Part shown: in pieces, positions 1 to 8,875 of the stretch | Layout: each line of letters opens with the position of its first letter | How positions within the stretch are numbered: position 1 is the first letter of the stretch | Source of the DNA: Qaidamihabitans albus | Lineage (GTDB): Bacteria > Actinomycetota > Actinomycetes > Mycobacteriales > Pseudonocardiaceae | Reading direction: 5' to 3' | Length of the DNA stretch: 64,000 nucleotides | NCBI RefSeq assembly: GCF_016464705.1 | Contig: NZ_JAEHOB010000022.1 | Coordinates: 1 to 64,000 of the forward strand | The notes under the pieces: model-generated | The model's database searches: none | Told to the model about the DNA's origin: nothing | The model's input: only the letters and a program-made list of their open reading frames with translations | Position numbers and translations under genes: made by a program

Positions 1-36
1 CTGAGACATATGTGCTACCGAAGTCCTGAGACACAA
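1..36. mobile_element. Partial terminal inverted repeat of an IS481/IS3-like element
   Basis: The first 36 bases contain two spaced copies of CTGAGACA (1-8 and 27-34). Read on the minus strand they begin TGTCTCAGGACTTCGG, which resembles the TG...CA ends of actinomycete IS481-type elements. The similarity of the xylanase frame to GH11 proteins stops where this sequence begins. The element body would lie left of the window, so no transposase is visible. The family is assigned from memory of such ends and is tentative. Confidence 0.4.
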
Positions 37-322
37 CACCGCCGTTGCTCCAGCCCTTGCCGCAGACGAAGTTCCCGGTGTTTCTCCAGGACGTGCTGTA
101 GTTGCCGCCGGATCCCAGTGTCATGGAGACCGATCCCCCGCCATCGGTCCAGAACGAATAGTAGAAGCCGTTGTTGGTACCGGTTTGGTTCGTGGTGATG
201 GTCGTCTGGGCGTTGGCGGTGCCGGGCAGCATCATCGCGGACGTGGCGAGCGCCAAGGCGCCGGCGCCGCCGATGAAGCCCCTGCGGCTGATCGGGCGTG
301 CGGGGGCGTTGTCCATGTTCAT
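1..322 (-). CDS. GH11 endo-1,4-beta-xylanase, N-terminal fragment (partial, probably interrupted)
   Basis: This is the 5' part of a secreted family 11 xylanase, which would cut beta-1,4-xylan outside the cell. ATG at 322 follows a GAGGAGG ribosome site. Residues 1-38 form a Tat signal with twin arginines R13-R14 (SRRGFIG), a hydrophobic stretch and an A-N-A cleavage site. The mature start [19 protein letters not shown] and the GNFVCGKGW segment are classic GH11 strands. The catalytic domain is usually about 190 residues; only about 55 remain before GH11 similarity ends near position 40, where IS-like sequence starts. The catalytic glutamates are not in the window. The gene is probably inactive unless the frame resumes to the left. 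Confidence 0.7.
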   Translation of the reverse strand, partial: MNMDNAPARPISRRGFIGGAGALALATSAMMLPGTANAQTTITTNQTGTNNGFYYSFWTDGGGSVSMTLGSGGNYSTSWRNTGNFVCGKGWSNGGVVSQDFGSTYVS

Positions 323-486
323 GTTTCCTCCTCGTTGAGGCTGGCGGGAGGCCAGGGGACGCCGACCGCGCGCCGGCGTTTGTGCAACACGGCAGGACTT
401 GTCCGGTCGCCGTGCGGCGGACGACCGGAGGACCAGGTCGCGCGGGTGACCCGGATCGACAGTCGTTCAGGTCTGTCGATGCCGAT

Positions 487-516
487 AGTGTTGGTCTGAC
501 TCCGCTGTGCTGTCAA
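487..516 (-). promoter_or_regulatory. Predicted promoter of the xylanase gene
   Basis: On the minus strand TTGACA (511-516) and AACACT (487-492) are separated by 18 bases, a fair sigma-70-type promoter. It would give a leader of about 160 bases before the ATG at 322. The -35 is good and the -10 is weak. Confidence 0.45.
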
Positions 517-530
517 CAACTTTCGGACAA

Positions 531-541
531 GTTTCGGAAAC
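531..541. promoter_or_regulatory. Inverted repeat GTTTCGGAAAC upstream of the xylanase promoter
   Basis: GTTTC-G-GAAAC is a perfect 5-bp inverted repeat lying 15 bp upstream of the -35 box, with a related half-site ACTTTCGG at 519-526. CGAAA/TTTCG-rich repeats are known as repressor or activator sites in front of streptomycete xylanase genes, so a sugar-responsive operator is plausible. Confidence 0.4.
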
Positions 542-654
542 CTCGTCTTGGCAACGAGAACACATTAGTCCTGGCCAGCGGTCTTGCCCTGGTCGGCCAA
601 GTCGGCCGCTGCTGATGGAATCCAGCGTTCGGAGATCAAAATCCGGCCGAAATT

Positions 655-670
655 GTCGAAAGTTTTCGAC
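655..670. promoter_or_regulatory. Perfect inverted repeat GTCGAAA-GT-TTTCGAC
   Basis: A 7-bp perfect inverted repeat with a 2-base spacer lies between the xylanase gene and the kinase gene that ends at 704. It shares the CGAAA/TTTCG core with the 531-541 repeat and may belong to the same regulator. The rest of the gap 323-703 shows no further gene. Confidence 0.35.
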
Positions 671-703
671 GTCAAGGGCGAAAAAGCGCTGCTCGGAGAA
701 AGC

Positions 704-1555
704 TCACCGCTGGGTGTGCAGGCGTGCCCGCACGGCGTCCCATTGCGGGCGTAGCAGCGCCAGCCGCTTCTCGCGGACGTCGCCCTCGGGCAGCTCGGTG
801 TGCAGGCGCAGCTCCCGGGAGAGCACGATCGCCTGGTTGATCAGGAACGGCACCTCGATCCCGGCCTCACCCACCGCAGCGTCGACGGCGTCGTGGGCGC
901 CGGGGGTGCCTGCGAGCAGGGTGTGCAGCATGGCCAGGTCGAACCCGGGCAGGAACAGGCCGGTGAACTCGAAATCCAGCAACGCACACTCGCCGGTCCC
1001 GGTGAGCAGCAGGTTGGCCGGTAGCGGATCGCCGTGCCCCGCCTGCCACGGCGGGGGTGTCTCGGCGAGGAGGGCATGCAGCATGGCGCGGTCGTCGGCG
1101 TCGAAGAACCCGGCGTGGTGGTAGCGCTCGACGCGATCGGGGTAGTCGAACACCGGCGCCAGCACATCATTCGGGGGGCTCCACCGGGCGAAGGTGGTGA
1201 CGGTGTCCAGCACCGACTCGAGCGTGGTCGCGGGCAGCGGCTGCTCGGGGTAGCGTTCGGCGTCGGCCACATGGCCGGGAATGTGCTCCACGACCAGCAC
1301 GGCGTGACCGTCGGTGTGCATCAGCACAGGCACCCGCACCGGCGGCGGGTACTCGGTGAATGCCTGGTAGAGCCGGATTTCGTGGGCGAGCTTGTCCCGC
1401 CAGAACTCCTCGTCGGTGCGCAGTGCCTTGATCACCACCGGGAGGCCGTGGCTGTGCCCGAGGGCGAGCAGGGACTTGTCGCTGAGGCGCAGCACGTCAC
1501 CGAGCACGGCACCGCCGAGATCAAGCGCCGCCGGGTCATGCGACGTGCCGGTCAT
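704..1555 (-). CDS. APH-family phosphotransferase (aminoglycoside/choline kinase fold)
   Basis: A 283-residue small-molecule kinase of the aminoglycoside phosphotransferase/choline kinase superfamily; the substrate is unknown. K43 (VVIKAL) fits the ATP-binding lysine. The catalytic loop is HGDPLPANLLL with D176 and N181, and the metal aspartate is D194 in LLDFEF. It is the last gene of a minus-strand set, 29 bases after the alcohol dehydrogenase, with GGGAGA upstream of its ATG. The neighbourhood (alcohol and aldehyde oxidation) suggests phosphorylation of an alcohol or amine metabolite rather than antibiotic resistance, but this is inference. Confidence 0.75.
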   Translation of the reverse strand: MTGTSHDPAALDLGGAVLGDVLRLSDKSLLALGHSHGLPVVIKALRTDEEFWRDKLAHEIRLYQAFTEYPPPVRVPVLMHTDGHAVLVVEHIPGHVADAERYPEQPLPATTLESVLDTVTTFARWSPPNDVLAPVFDYPDRVERYHHAGFFDADDRAMLHALLAETPPPWQAGHGDPLPANLLLTGTGECALLDFEFTGLFLPGFDLAMLHTLLAGTPGAHDAVDAAVGEAGIEVPFLINQAIVLSRELRLHTELPEGDVREKRLALLRPQWDAVRARLHTQR

Positions 1556-1584
1556 CGGCGCCGTCTCCCTTCGGTGCCGATGGC

Positions 1585-2703
1585 TCAGTGCTCGTGCACG
1601 ATGACGCCCCGGATGTTCTTGCCGTCGTCCAGATCGCGGTAGGCGTCGTTGATCTCGTCCAGCCGGTACCTACGGGTGATCAGCTCGTCGAGCTTGAGGT
1701 CGCCGGAGCGGTACAGCGCGAGCAGACGCGGAATATCGTACAGCGGGTTGCAGTCGCCGAACAGGGCGCCGCGAACCTGCCGTTGGTAGCTGATCAGGTT
1801 TCCGGCGTGGACGTGGACCGCGGGATCCCCGAGCTTGCTGACGGCGGTGACGACGACCTTGCCGTCCTTGCCGACGATCTGCACTGCCGCGTTCACGATC
1901 TCCTCGGTGACCACGCCCGGCGTGCAGATCGCGTGGTCGGCGCGCTGGCCCCAGGTGGTCTCGACCACGAACTCGTGTGCTTCCGCCGCATCGGCGAAGG
2001 CGTGTGTCGCACCGAAGATCTTCGCCATGTCCCTTTTGTACGCGACCGGATCCACCACCACGACGTTCTTCGCCCCGGCATACCGGGCCCCCTGGACGGC
2101 GTTGCTGCCGACGCCACCCGCGCCGTAGACCACCACCGTCTGGCCTGCCCGCACGCCGGCCGCGTACACCGCCGAGCCCCACCCCGTCGGGACGCCGCAC
2201 CCCACCAGTGCGGCGACCTCGAACGGGATCTCCTCGGACAGCGGGACGCAGGCCCACTCCGAAACCACCGCGTACTGGGAGAAAGTACCCAGCGTGCAGA
2301 ACCCGCCGAGGTCCTCGTCGCCGTCGTGGAACCGGAACGTGCCGTCCAGGAACATACCGGTCGCGGCGTTGAGGCCCTTGTCGCACATGTTCTGGTGCCC
2401 GGTCGAGCAGGGCCGGCAGGCGCCGCACGCGGGAATGTAGGAGCAGACGACCCGGTCGCCCTCGCCGACCCGCCGGACGTCCGGCCCGACGGCCTCCACC
2501 ACGCCGGCTCCCTCGTGGCCACCGACGATCGGGAACCGCACCGGCGCGTCGCCCCGGGTGATGTGGTGATCGGAATGGCACAGGCCGGCCGCGGCGAACC
2601 TGACGCGGACCTCGTGCGCCTTCGGCTCGTCGAGCCGCAACTCCGCCTGCTCCCAGCCCAGCCGCGGCCCGCGGGCGATGGCTGCACGTGTCGTGACGCT
2701 CAT
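1585..2703 (-). CDS. NDMA-dependent (mycofactocin-type) zinc alcohol dehydrogenase, copy 1
   Basis: A 372-residue medium-chain zinc alcohol dehydrogenase of the NDMA-dependent family, whose NAD(H) stays bound and which is thought to be reoxidised through mycofactocin. Catalytic zinc ligands are C42, H63-E64 and C169; structural zinc cysteines are C93, C96, C99 and C107; the Rossmann motif is GAGGVG at 194-199. ATG at 2703 overlaps the stop of the LLM gene (ATGA), so translation is probably coupled. It is strongly similar, also at DNA level, to the dehydrogenase at 5153-6262, showing a duplication around the LLM and aldehyde dehydrogenase genes. No mycofactocin biosynthesis genes lie in the window. 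Confidence 0.88.
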   Translation of the reverse strand: MSVTTRAAIARGPRLGWEQAELRLDEPKAHEVRVRFAAAGLCHSDHHITRGDAPVRFPIVGGHEGAGVVEAVGPDVRRVGEGDRVVCSYIPACGACRPCSTGHQNMCDKGLNAATGMFLDGTFRFHDGDEDLGGFCTLGTFSQYAVVSEWACVPLSEEIPFEVAALVGCGVPTGWGSAVYAAGVRAGQTVVVYGAGGVGSNAVQGARYAGAKNVVVVDPVAYKRDMAKIFGATHAFADAAEAHEFVVETTWGQRADHAICTPGVVTEEIVNAAVQIVGKDGKVVVTAVSKLGDPAVHVHAGNLISYQRQVRGALFGDCNPLYDIPRLLALYRSGDLKLDELITRRYRLDEINDAYRDLDDGKNIRGVIVHEH

Positions 2704-3683
2704 GGGGATTCCCCGATTCGCTCCAGCGCCGCACCCGGTACGTGCGGCAGCACCTCCGCGCCGAGCAGCGCGATGTGATCGAGATCCTGGATGTCGTAGA
2801 TATGCAGGTAGACGGTGTCCGCGCCGGCCTCGCCCAGATCGCGGATGCGCTCGGTCACCAGCTCCGGCGAGCCGATCGCGGCCTCGGTGCGGATGAACTC
2901 GGAGCCGATCACCGCACCGCGGCGCTCCGCCTCGGCCGCTGTGGCCCCGCAGGCGACCGGCAGCACGGCCGAACGTCGTGGCTCGTCCGGGTCCCGCCCG
3001 ATCGCCTCGCAGGCCCGCGCGAACACCGCGTAGCGCTCGCGGATGTCTCCGCCGAGGGCCGCGTTGAACTCGTCGGCGTACCGCGCGGCGATCGCCGGGG
3101 TGCGCTTCGGCCCCGTGCCGCCGATGATGATCGGTGGATGCGGCGTCTGCACCACCCGGGGCGGGGTGTGGTTGGCGTCGATCCGGTGGTGAGTGCCCGA
3201 GAAGCTGTAGCCCGCGCCGTTCCCGGCCTGCGTGCTCCAGAGGCCGCTGATGATCGCCAGTTGCTCGGAGAACCGGTCGAACCTGTCCCGGGTCGGCGGG
3301 AAGCCCAGACCGAACGCGGCGTGCTCGCGGGCATACCAGCCCGTGCCGATGCCCAGCTCGACCCGGCCGCCGCTCATCTGGTCCACAGTGGCCACGATCG
3401 TCGCGAGCAGCCCCGGCTCGCGGAACGTCGCCGCGGTCACGAGTGAGCCGAGCCGCACCCGTTCGGTGTCGCGAGCCAGGCCCGCCAGGGTGGTCCAGCA
3501 GTCCGTCGGCCGGTAGTCCGGGTCGCCGGGATCGACGCCGAGCAGGTGATCAGAGCGGAAGAAGGCGTCGAAGCCGGCTCGCTCGGTGGCCAGGGCGAGC
3601 GTGACGATGTCGTCGTAGCTGGATCCGTGCCGGGGCTCCATGAGCACCCGGAGGCGGATCCCGCCGCCGTCACGCCGTGCCAC
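2700..3683 (-). CDS. LLM-class (probably F420-dependent) oxidoreductase
   Basis: A 327-residue luciferase-like monooxygenase-fold protein. Family landmarks include FDAFFRSDHLL near residue 40, VRLGSLVTAATFREP, the GGRVELGIGTGWYAREH glycine-rich loop, and HPPIIIGGTGPKRTPAIAARYADEFN. In actinomycetes this subfamily usually uses coenzyme F420, though FMN cannot be excluded. The GTG at 3683 overlaps the end of the aldehyde dehydrogenase by 14 bases; ATG at 3641 (MEPRHG) is a possible alternative. It sits between two alcohol dehydrogenases and an aldehyde dehydrogenase, suggesting a role in oxidation of one alcohol-derived substrate. Confidence 0.8.
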   Translation of the reverse strand: MARRDGGGIRLRVLMEPRHGSSYDDIVTLALATERAGFDAFFRSDHLLGVDPGDPDYRPTDCWTTLAGLARDTERVRLGSLVTAATFREPGLLATIVATVDQMSGGRVELGIGTGWYAREHAAFGLGFPPTRDRFDRFSEQLAIISGLWSTQAGNGAGYSFSGTHHRIDANHTPPRVVQTPHPPIIIGGTGPKRTPAIAARYADEFNAALGGDIRERYAVFARACEAIGRDPDEPRRSAVLPVACGATAAEAERRGAVIGSEFIRTEAAIGSPELVTERIRDLGEAGADTVYLHIYDIQDLDHIALLGAEVLPHVPGAALERIGESP

Positions 3684-5142
3684 GGAGCGACACCGTCTTC
3701 ACCTGCGTGTAGTCGAGCACCGCGTCGGCACCCATCGTCCGGCCGAAACCGCTGTGCCGGTACCCGCCGAACGGCCCGCCGATCACGCCGGCCCCGAGCG
3801 CGGCGTTGACCGCGACCTGACCCGCCTGCAGGCCACGTGTCATCCGCACCGCGCGCCCGACGTCGCCGGTCCACACGGAGGCGACCAGCCCGTAGTCGGT
3901 CCCGTTCGCGACCGCGAGCGCCTCGGCCTCGCCGTCGACCGGGATGACCGAGAGCACCGGGCCGAAGATCTCCTCCTGGGCGATGCGCATGCCGGGCTGC
4001 ACCCGGTCGAACAGGGTGGGCTCGACGAAGAATCCCCGCTCGAACGTCTCGCCCGCGGGAACACCTCCGCCGAGCACGAGTTCGGCGCCCTCCTCCTGGC
4101 CCGATCGCACGTAGTCGAGCACCCTGGCGTGCTGCTTGGCGTTGATGAGCGGCCCCATCCGCACCGGCTCGTACCACGGCCCCACCGAGACCTGTGCCAT
4201 CGCCTCGGCGAGGCGGCGCACCACCTCGGCGTGCATCGCGCGGTCGACGACCACCCGGGAGCCCGCCGCGCAGATCTGCCCGGTGTTCAGCGTGATACCG
4301 GTGACGATCGCCGGGATTGCGGCATCGAGGTCCGCGTCGGGGAACACCACCTGCGGTGACTTCCCGCCGAGCTCCAGGTGCAGCGGAACGAGGTTCTTCG
4401 CGCACGCTTCCATGACCGAAGAGCCGGTGGCCGGCGAGCCGGTGAAGCTCATCCTGCGGACGCCGGGGTGGGCCGGGAGCGCCGCACCCGCCTCGGGACC
4501 GTATCCGGTCACCACGTTGACCACTCCGGGCGGGATCCCGGCGTCGAGCGCGAGCCGGGCCAGCGCCAGCGGGGTCAGCGGCGCGTCCTCGGCCGGTTTG
4601 ACGACGATGGTGTTGCCCGCCGCGATCGCCGCACCGGTGTCGTTGACGAACATCGGACCGGGTGCGTTCCACGGGATGACACTGCCCACCACGCCGTACG
4701 GTTCGCGCAGCGTCAGCCCGAGCACATCCGGGCTGTGGGTGGGCAGGGAAAGGCCGCTGACCTTGTCCGTCTGGCCCGCGACGAACCGGAGGATCCTGGC
4801 CATCGGCGGGGTACCCCAGTGCGGGCGGCCGACCTCCTGGGACTCCAGCTGGTCAAGCTCGCTCTCGTTCTCCTCGATCAGCTGGGCCCAGCGCGTGATC
4901 AGCGTGCCTCGCGTGGTCGCGTCCGTGTCGCGCCAGGACGGGAACGCCGCCTCGGCGGCCCGCACCGCCGCGTCGATATCCTCCGCGGTGCCCCGTGGCA
5001 CCGCGGCCAGCACGTCGCGGTTCGCCGGGTTGACCACCTCGATGGTCTCGCCGCTCACCGCCGGAACCCATTCACCACCGATGAGCTGGGCGTTGTCGGT
5101 GATCAGTGTGGCGGCTCTCGGTCCGGAAGGGGCGATCGTCAT
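3670..5142 (-). CDS. NAD(P)-dependent aldehyde dehydrogenase
   Basis: A 490-residue aldehyde dehydrogenase of normal length that would oxidise the aldehyde made by the flanking alcohol dehydrogenases. Visible residues are N159 in PWNAPG, K182 in VVKPAEDAP, the FTGSPATG cofactor loop, the general base E257 in LELGGKS and the nucleophile C291 in GQICAAGSR. The start ATG at 5142 has GAGGAG in front of it, partly overlapping the stop of the upstream dehydrogenase 10 bases away, so the genes form one operon. The acid product is unknown. Confidence 0.88.
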   Translation of the reverse strand: MTIAPSGPRAATLITDNAQLIGGEWVPAVSGETIEVVNPANRDVLAAVPRGTAEDIDAAVRAAEAAFPSWRDTDATTRGTLITRWAQLIEENESELDQLESQEVGRPHWGTPPMARILRFVAGQTDKVSGLSLPTHSPDVLGLTLREPYGVVGSVIPWNAPGPMFVNDTGAAIAAGNTIVVKPAEDAPLTPLALARLALDAGIPPGVVNVVTGYGPEAGAALPAHPGVRRMSFTGSPATGSSVMEACAKNLVPLHLELGGKSPQVVFPDADLDAAIPAIVTGITLNTGQICAAGSRVVVDRAMHAEVVRRLAEAMAQVSVGPWYEPVRMGPLINAKQHARVLDYVRSGQEEGAELVLGGGVPAGETFERGFFVEPTLFDRVQPGMRIAQEEIFGPVLSVIPVDGEAEALAVANGTDYGLVASVWTGDVGRAVRMTRGLQAGQVAVNAALGAGVIGGPFGGYRHSGFGRTMGADAVLDYTQVKTVSLRGTA

Positions 5143-5152
5143 GGTCAGCTCC

Positions 5153-6262
5153 TCAGTGTTCGTGGATGATGACGCCGCGAACGTTCTTGCCCGCCAGCAT
5201 GTCCTCGTATCCGTCGTTGACCTCGTCGAGCCGGTACCTGCGGGTGATCAGCTCATCGAGCTTGAGATCGCCGGAGCGGTACAGCCCGAGCAGGCGCGGA
5301 ACGTCGTAGAGCGGGCTGCAGCCACCGAAGATCGCGCCCTGCACACGCCGCTGGTAGCCGATGAGCATCCCGGACGGGGCGCTGACCGAGCCGTCGCCGA
5401 CCGCGGTGATCGTCACCTGCCCGCTCTTGCCGACCACCTGGATCGCACGGTCGATGACCTCGTCGTGCAGCACGCCGACAGTGATGATCGCGTGGTCGGC
5501 GAGCTGGCCCCAGGTGGTCTCGACGACGAAGTCGTGTGCGCTTTCGGCGTCTGCGAAGGTGTGGGTGGCACCGAAGACCTTGGCCATGTCTCGCTTGAAC
5601 GGCACGGGATCGACGACGATCACGTTCTGGGCGCCCGCGTAACGTGCTCCCTGGACGGCGTTGCTGCCGACACCTCCGGCGCCGTAGACGACGACGGTCT
5701 GCCCGGCGCGGACGCCCGCCGCGTACACCGCCGAGCCCCATCCCGTCGGCACCCCGCATCCGACCAGCGCGGCGACCTCGAACGGGATGTCACCGGGGAT
5801 GGCGATGCAGGAGAACTCGGACACCACGGCGTACTGGGAGAAGGTGCCGAGCACACAGAGCCCGCCGAGGTCCTCTCCGTCGAGGTGGAAGCGGAAGGTG
5901 CCGTCCGGGAACATGCCGGTGGCCGCGTTCTTCCCCTCGTCGCAGAGGTTCTGCCGCCCTGTGGAGCAGTAACGGCAGGCGCCGCACGCCGGGATGAAGG
6001 AGCAAACGACATGATCACCGACCGCCACCCGCGTCACTCCCTCGCCGACCGCGTCGACCACGCCGGCACCCTCGTGCCCGCCGACCACGGGAAAGCGCAT
6101 CCCCGCATCGCCCTTCTGGATGTGGTCGTCGGAGTGGCACAGCCCCGCGGCGAGGAACTTGACCCTGACCTCGCCTGCCCGCGGATCGTCGAGTTCGACG
6201 TCCGCCACCTCCCACGGCCGGCCGGGCTGCCGGCAGATGACCGCGCGCGTCATGATGCTCAT
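5153..6262 (-). CDS. NDMA-dependent (mycofactocin-type) zinc alcohol dehydrogenase, copy 2
   Basis: A second NDMA-dependent alcohol dehydrogenase (369 residues), a close paralogue of the gene at 1585-2703. It shares long identical stretches such as FEVAALVGCGVPTGWGSAVY and the GAGGVGSNAVQGARYAGA cofactor loop, and has the same catalytic and structural zinc cysteines. I start it at ATG 6262 (MSIMTRAVIC), which aligns with copy 1; an in-frame extension to 6304 has no family support. Differences concentrate in the C-terminal third (GDGSVSAPSGML versus KLGDPAVHVHAG), so substrate ranges may differ. Confidence 0.87.
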   Translation of the reverse strand: MSIMTRAVICRQPGRPWEVADVELDDPRAGEVRVKFLAAGLCHSDDHIQKGDAGMRFPVVGGHEGAGVVDAVGEGVTRVAVGDHVVCSFIPACGACRYCSTGRQNLCDEGKNAATGMFPDGTFRFHLDGEDLGGLCVLGTFSQYAVVSEFSCIAIPGDIPFEVAALVGCGVPTGWGSAVYAAGVRAGQTVVVYGAGGVGSNAVQGARYAGAQNVIVVDPVPFKRDMAKVFGATHTFADAESAHDFVVETTWGQLADHAIITVGVLHDEVIDRAIQVVGKSGQVTITAVGDGSVSAPSGMLIGYQRRVQGAIFGGCSPLYDVPRLLGLYRSGDLKLDELITRRYRLDEVNDGYEDMLAGKNVRGVIIHEH

Positions 6263-6386
6263 GTAGGACCCTTTCCGTGGCGCACACCCACGATGCCCGG
6301 ACACGCGGTCTCCAGCGACAGAACTTTCGCGTCACGGAAACCGGAACGGTGATCGGCGATGCTGCTGGGCATGAATGGATGCCGTA

Positions 6387-7991
6387 TCACCGGTTCGTCC
6401 AGACCTCTTCCCAGATGACGCCGGCGTTGACGACGATCGGCGGGATCTTCGTGGTCAGGCCGGGACCGTGCACCCCCTTGACAGCCAGGTTGGCGGGCGC
6501 GAACGCCAGGCCGAACGGGGCGTAGGCGTTGTCGGCGATGTGCGCGCCCGCCTGCTCGTACAGCTCCGCCCGCGCGGTGGGATCGAGCGTCGCCGCCGCC
6601 CGGTTGAGCAGGTCCTCCAGTTGCGGGTCCGCGACCCCGCTGAACGGCGACGTCTCGGAGAAACGGAAGCCGACGCCGGCCCCCGATGCGGGATCCCAGG
6701 CGCCCGCGGTCTGCAGCATGGCCTGCCACGCACCGGAGTTGAACTGCTGGACCAAGGTGGACAGTTGGTAGGTGTCCACGCTGACCGAGATACCCGCATC
6801 CCGCCACTGGGTCTGCAGGGCGGTCATGACCTGTTGCGCAACATAGCTGCCGAGCGTCCCCAGCTCGACGGTGAGACCTCCGAGCTCGTCCACGATCCGG
6901 CGCGCCCGCTCGGGATCGTACGTGCGGTATCCGGGCACGGTCTCGCGGTGGAACAGGCCGCCGGGCCCGGTGAAGGTCTGGCTCACCGGGTAGAGACCCT
7001 TGAACAACCCTTCCGAGATCGCCTCGAAGTCGGTGGCGTAGTAGATCGCCTCCCGCGCTCTCCTGTCGTCGAACGGTGCGGCTGCGGTGTTGAGCTGGAC
7101 GACATAGGGGGACGTGGCCGGCTGGACCGTGACGGTGAGCCGGTCATCGGAGCGTGCCTGCTCGAGCAACGGCGTCGTGCTGAGTCCTTCGTAGGCATGT
7201 CCCTGACCGGAAAGCAGCGCCTGGTAGGCAGGCTGGTCACCGCCGATCGACTTGAACGTCAGGCGGTCGAGGTAGGGCAGGTCCTTCTTGAAGTAGCCCG
7301 GGTTGCGCTCGAGTTCGAGTACCGAGCTGAGCTTGTTGGACACCACCGTGAACGGGCCCGCCCCGACCGGCTTGATCTTGAACTGCTCCTCCCCCAGCTT
7401 CTCCAGCGCGCTCGGCGACGCGATCCAGTTGACGTTGGATGCCGGAAAGGAATTGATCACCGCCGCGTAGGGCCGGGTGAAGTCGAGGACGACGGTCCGC
7501 TCGTCCTCCACGGTGATCCCGTTCTCCGCCAGGGGCCAGGTCGGCGAGCAGGTGCACGGTGCGTCGACGGCCCGCCGGAAGTTGAACGCGACCGCTTCCG
7601 CGTCGAACGGGGTGCCGTCGGTGAACCGGATTCCCTCCCGGATCGTGATCTTCACCGTTCTGCCGCCGTCGAGCATCTCGTAGCTCTCGGCCTGGTGTGG
7701 CCGGACCTCGGCGTGCGATCCGTCGTCGTTCGCCCGTAGCAGGAACAGCCCGCCGTAGATCGCGCTCATCTGCGAGATGTTCGCCCCGCCGGTGGTGTTC
7801 GTGGCGGGATCGAGGCCGGAGGGCCAGCCTCCCGCGAAACTCCCGTCCTCGAGGACGGTGATCTCGCCGCCGCGCTGGGGCGGCCCGGCCGGTTCCGAGT
7901 CCGCCGACATGTCGTTGCCTCCCGCACATGCGGCGAGGACGAACGTCGGTACCAGGAAGAATGCCGTTCGTTTCGGTCCACTGCGCACCAT
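6387..7991 (-). CDS. ABC transporter family-5 substrate-binding lipoprotein
   Basis: A 534-residue extracytoplasmic binding protein of the oligopeptide/nickel type (SBP family 5). It has a lipoprotein signal ending in the lipobox LAAC with C22 and a Gly/Asp-rich linker. Family features include EVRPHQAESYEMLDGGRTVKI, IRFTDGTPFDAEAVAFNFRR and a C-terminal domain with TYQLSTLVQQFNSGAW. It is the first minus-strand gene of the set, 124 bases before dehydrogenase copy 2. No permease or ATPase genes follow, so it is an orphan that must use a transporter encoded elsewhere. It may deliver the substrate processed by the downstream oxidoreductases. Confidence 0.83.
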   Translation of the reverse strand: MVRSGPKRTAFFLVPTFVLAACAGGNDMSADSEPAGPPQRGGEITVLEDGSFAGGWPSGLDPATNTTGGANISQMSAIYGGLFLLRANDDGSHAEVRPHQAESYEMLDGGRTVKITIREGIRFTDGTPFDAEAVAFNFRRAVDAPCTCSPTWPLAENGITVEDERTVVLDFTRPYAAVINSFPASNVNWIASPSALEKLGEEQFKIKPVGAGPFTVVSNKLSSVLELERNPGYFKKDLPYLDRLTFKSIGGDQPAYQALLSGQGHAYEGLSTTPLLEQARSDDRLTVTVQPATSPYVVQLNTAAAPFDDRRAREAIYYATDFEAISEGLFKGLYPVSQTFTGPGGLFHRETVPGYRTYDPERARRIVDELGGLTVELGTLGSYVAQQVMTALQTQWRDAGISVSVDTYQLSTLVQQFNSGAWQAMLQTAGAWDPASGAGVGFRFSETSPFSGVADPQLEDLLNRAAATLDPTARAELYEQAGAHIADNAYAPFGLAFAPANLAVKGVHGPGLTTKIPPIVVNAGVIWEEVWTNR

Positions 7992-8206
7992 GCACCCCGC
8001 TCGACTGGAGTTCGCCTGCGCAAGCCCGCACGGCGTCCTCCTGATCGATCAGGACGCCGTCGCCTGCACAGTGACCGGGCTCACGTCACCACAGGTTCGC
8101 CGCTGCGCTCCCCGGGAAGCGATGGCACTTTCACGCGGCGGAAGGGAATCCGGGACCGGTCGAAGCGCATGGTCCGAGTACGCCTCGTTCGACGTGGCGG
8201 CCGGGC

Positions 8207-8860
8207 TCAGGTGGCGACGGGAAGGTCGGCCAGGCGCCACTCGAGCATGCCGTCGGCGAGGCGGCGGGCACGCCGGCCGTGGGCGGTGAGCAGCCGGACG
8301 GCGTCGTGGGCGAACACGCAGTAGGCGCCTCGGCAGTAGGCGACGATCTCCTGGTCGGCGGGGATGTCGGCGAGCCGGTCGGCCAGTTCGTCCACCGGCA
8401 CCGAGAGCGCGCCCGGAATGTGCCCTGCTTCGTACTCCTCGCGCGGTCGGACGTCGAGCACGACCACGTCGCCGGACCGCGCCCGGCGCACCAGTTCCGT
8501 GCGGGTGACCTGTTCGGTGTCCGGGCCGAGATAGGCGGTACGGGCGGCCTCGACATCCGGCAGGTGCTCGCTGGCCACGGTGCGCACCAGCGCGTACAGC
8601 GTGGCGACGTCCGCGCCCGCGAGCCGGTAGTAGACCTTGGTGCCCTCCCGGCGGGTCGCGACCAGGTTCGCCTGCCTGAGTGTCTGCAGGTGCGCCGACG
8701 CCGTGGTCACCCCGAGTTCGGCCGCTCGCGCCAGCGCCTCGACCGTGCGCTCGCCCTGGGCCAGCAGGTCCAGCAGCTCCAGCCGCTTACCGCTGCCAAG
8801 AGCCTTGCCCACGCGGGCGAACTGTTCGAACAGCGCCGTCTTCGCGGCCCGATCACCCAT
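8207..8860 (-). CDS. ArsR-family repressor fused to a rhodanese domain
   Basis: A 217-residue fusion. Residues about 1-100 are an ArsR/SmtB winged helix (recognition helix near 43-67, wing EGTKVYYRL); residues about 122-215 are a rhodanese domain with active loop CRGAYC (C176, C181). These are the only cysteines, so unlike BigR/SqrR persulfide sensors the HTH half has none. It probably represses the divergent sulfur operon and may read sulfane sulfur through its rhodanese cysteine; that is inference. ATG 8860 is preferred because GGAGAAG lies just upstream; a TTG at 8872 is a poorer choice. A palindrome at 8876-8900 between the two genes is the likely operator. Confidence 0.85.
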   Translation of the reverse strand: MGDRAAKTALFEQFARVGKALGSGKRLELLDLLAQGERTVEALARAAELGVTTASAHLQTLRQANLVATRREGTKVYYRLAGADVATLYALVRTVASEHLPDVEAARTAYLGPDTEQVTRTELVRRARSGDVVVLDVRPREEYEAGHIPGALSVPVDELADRLADIPADQEIVAYCRGAYCVFAHDAVRLLTAHGRRARRLADGMLEWRLADLPVAT

Positions 8861-8875
8861 CGACTTCTCCAATCA

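Noticed and set aside
8861-8872. A TTG start extending the ArsR-rhodanese protein by four residues
   Set aside because: ATG 8860 has GGAGAAG at proper distance; using TTG would leave this site inside the coding region.
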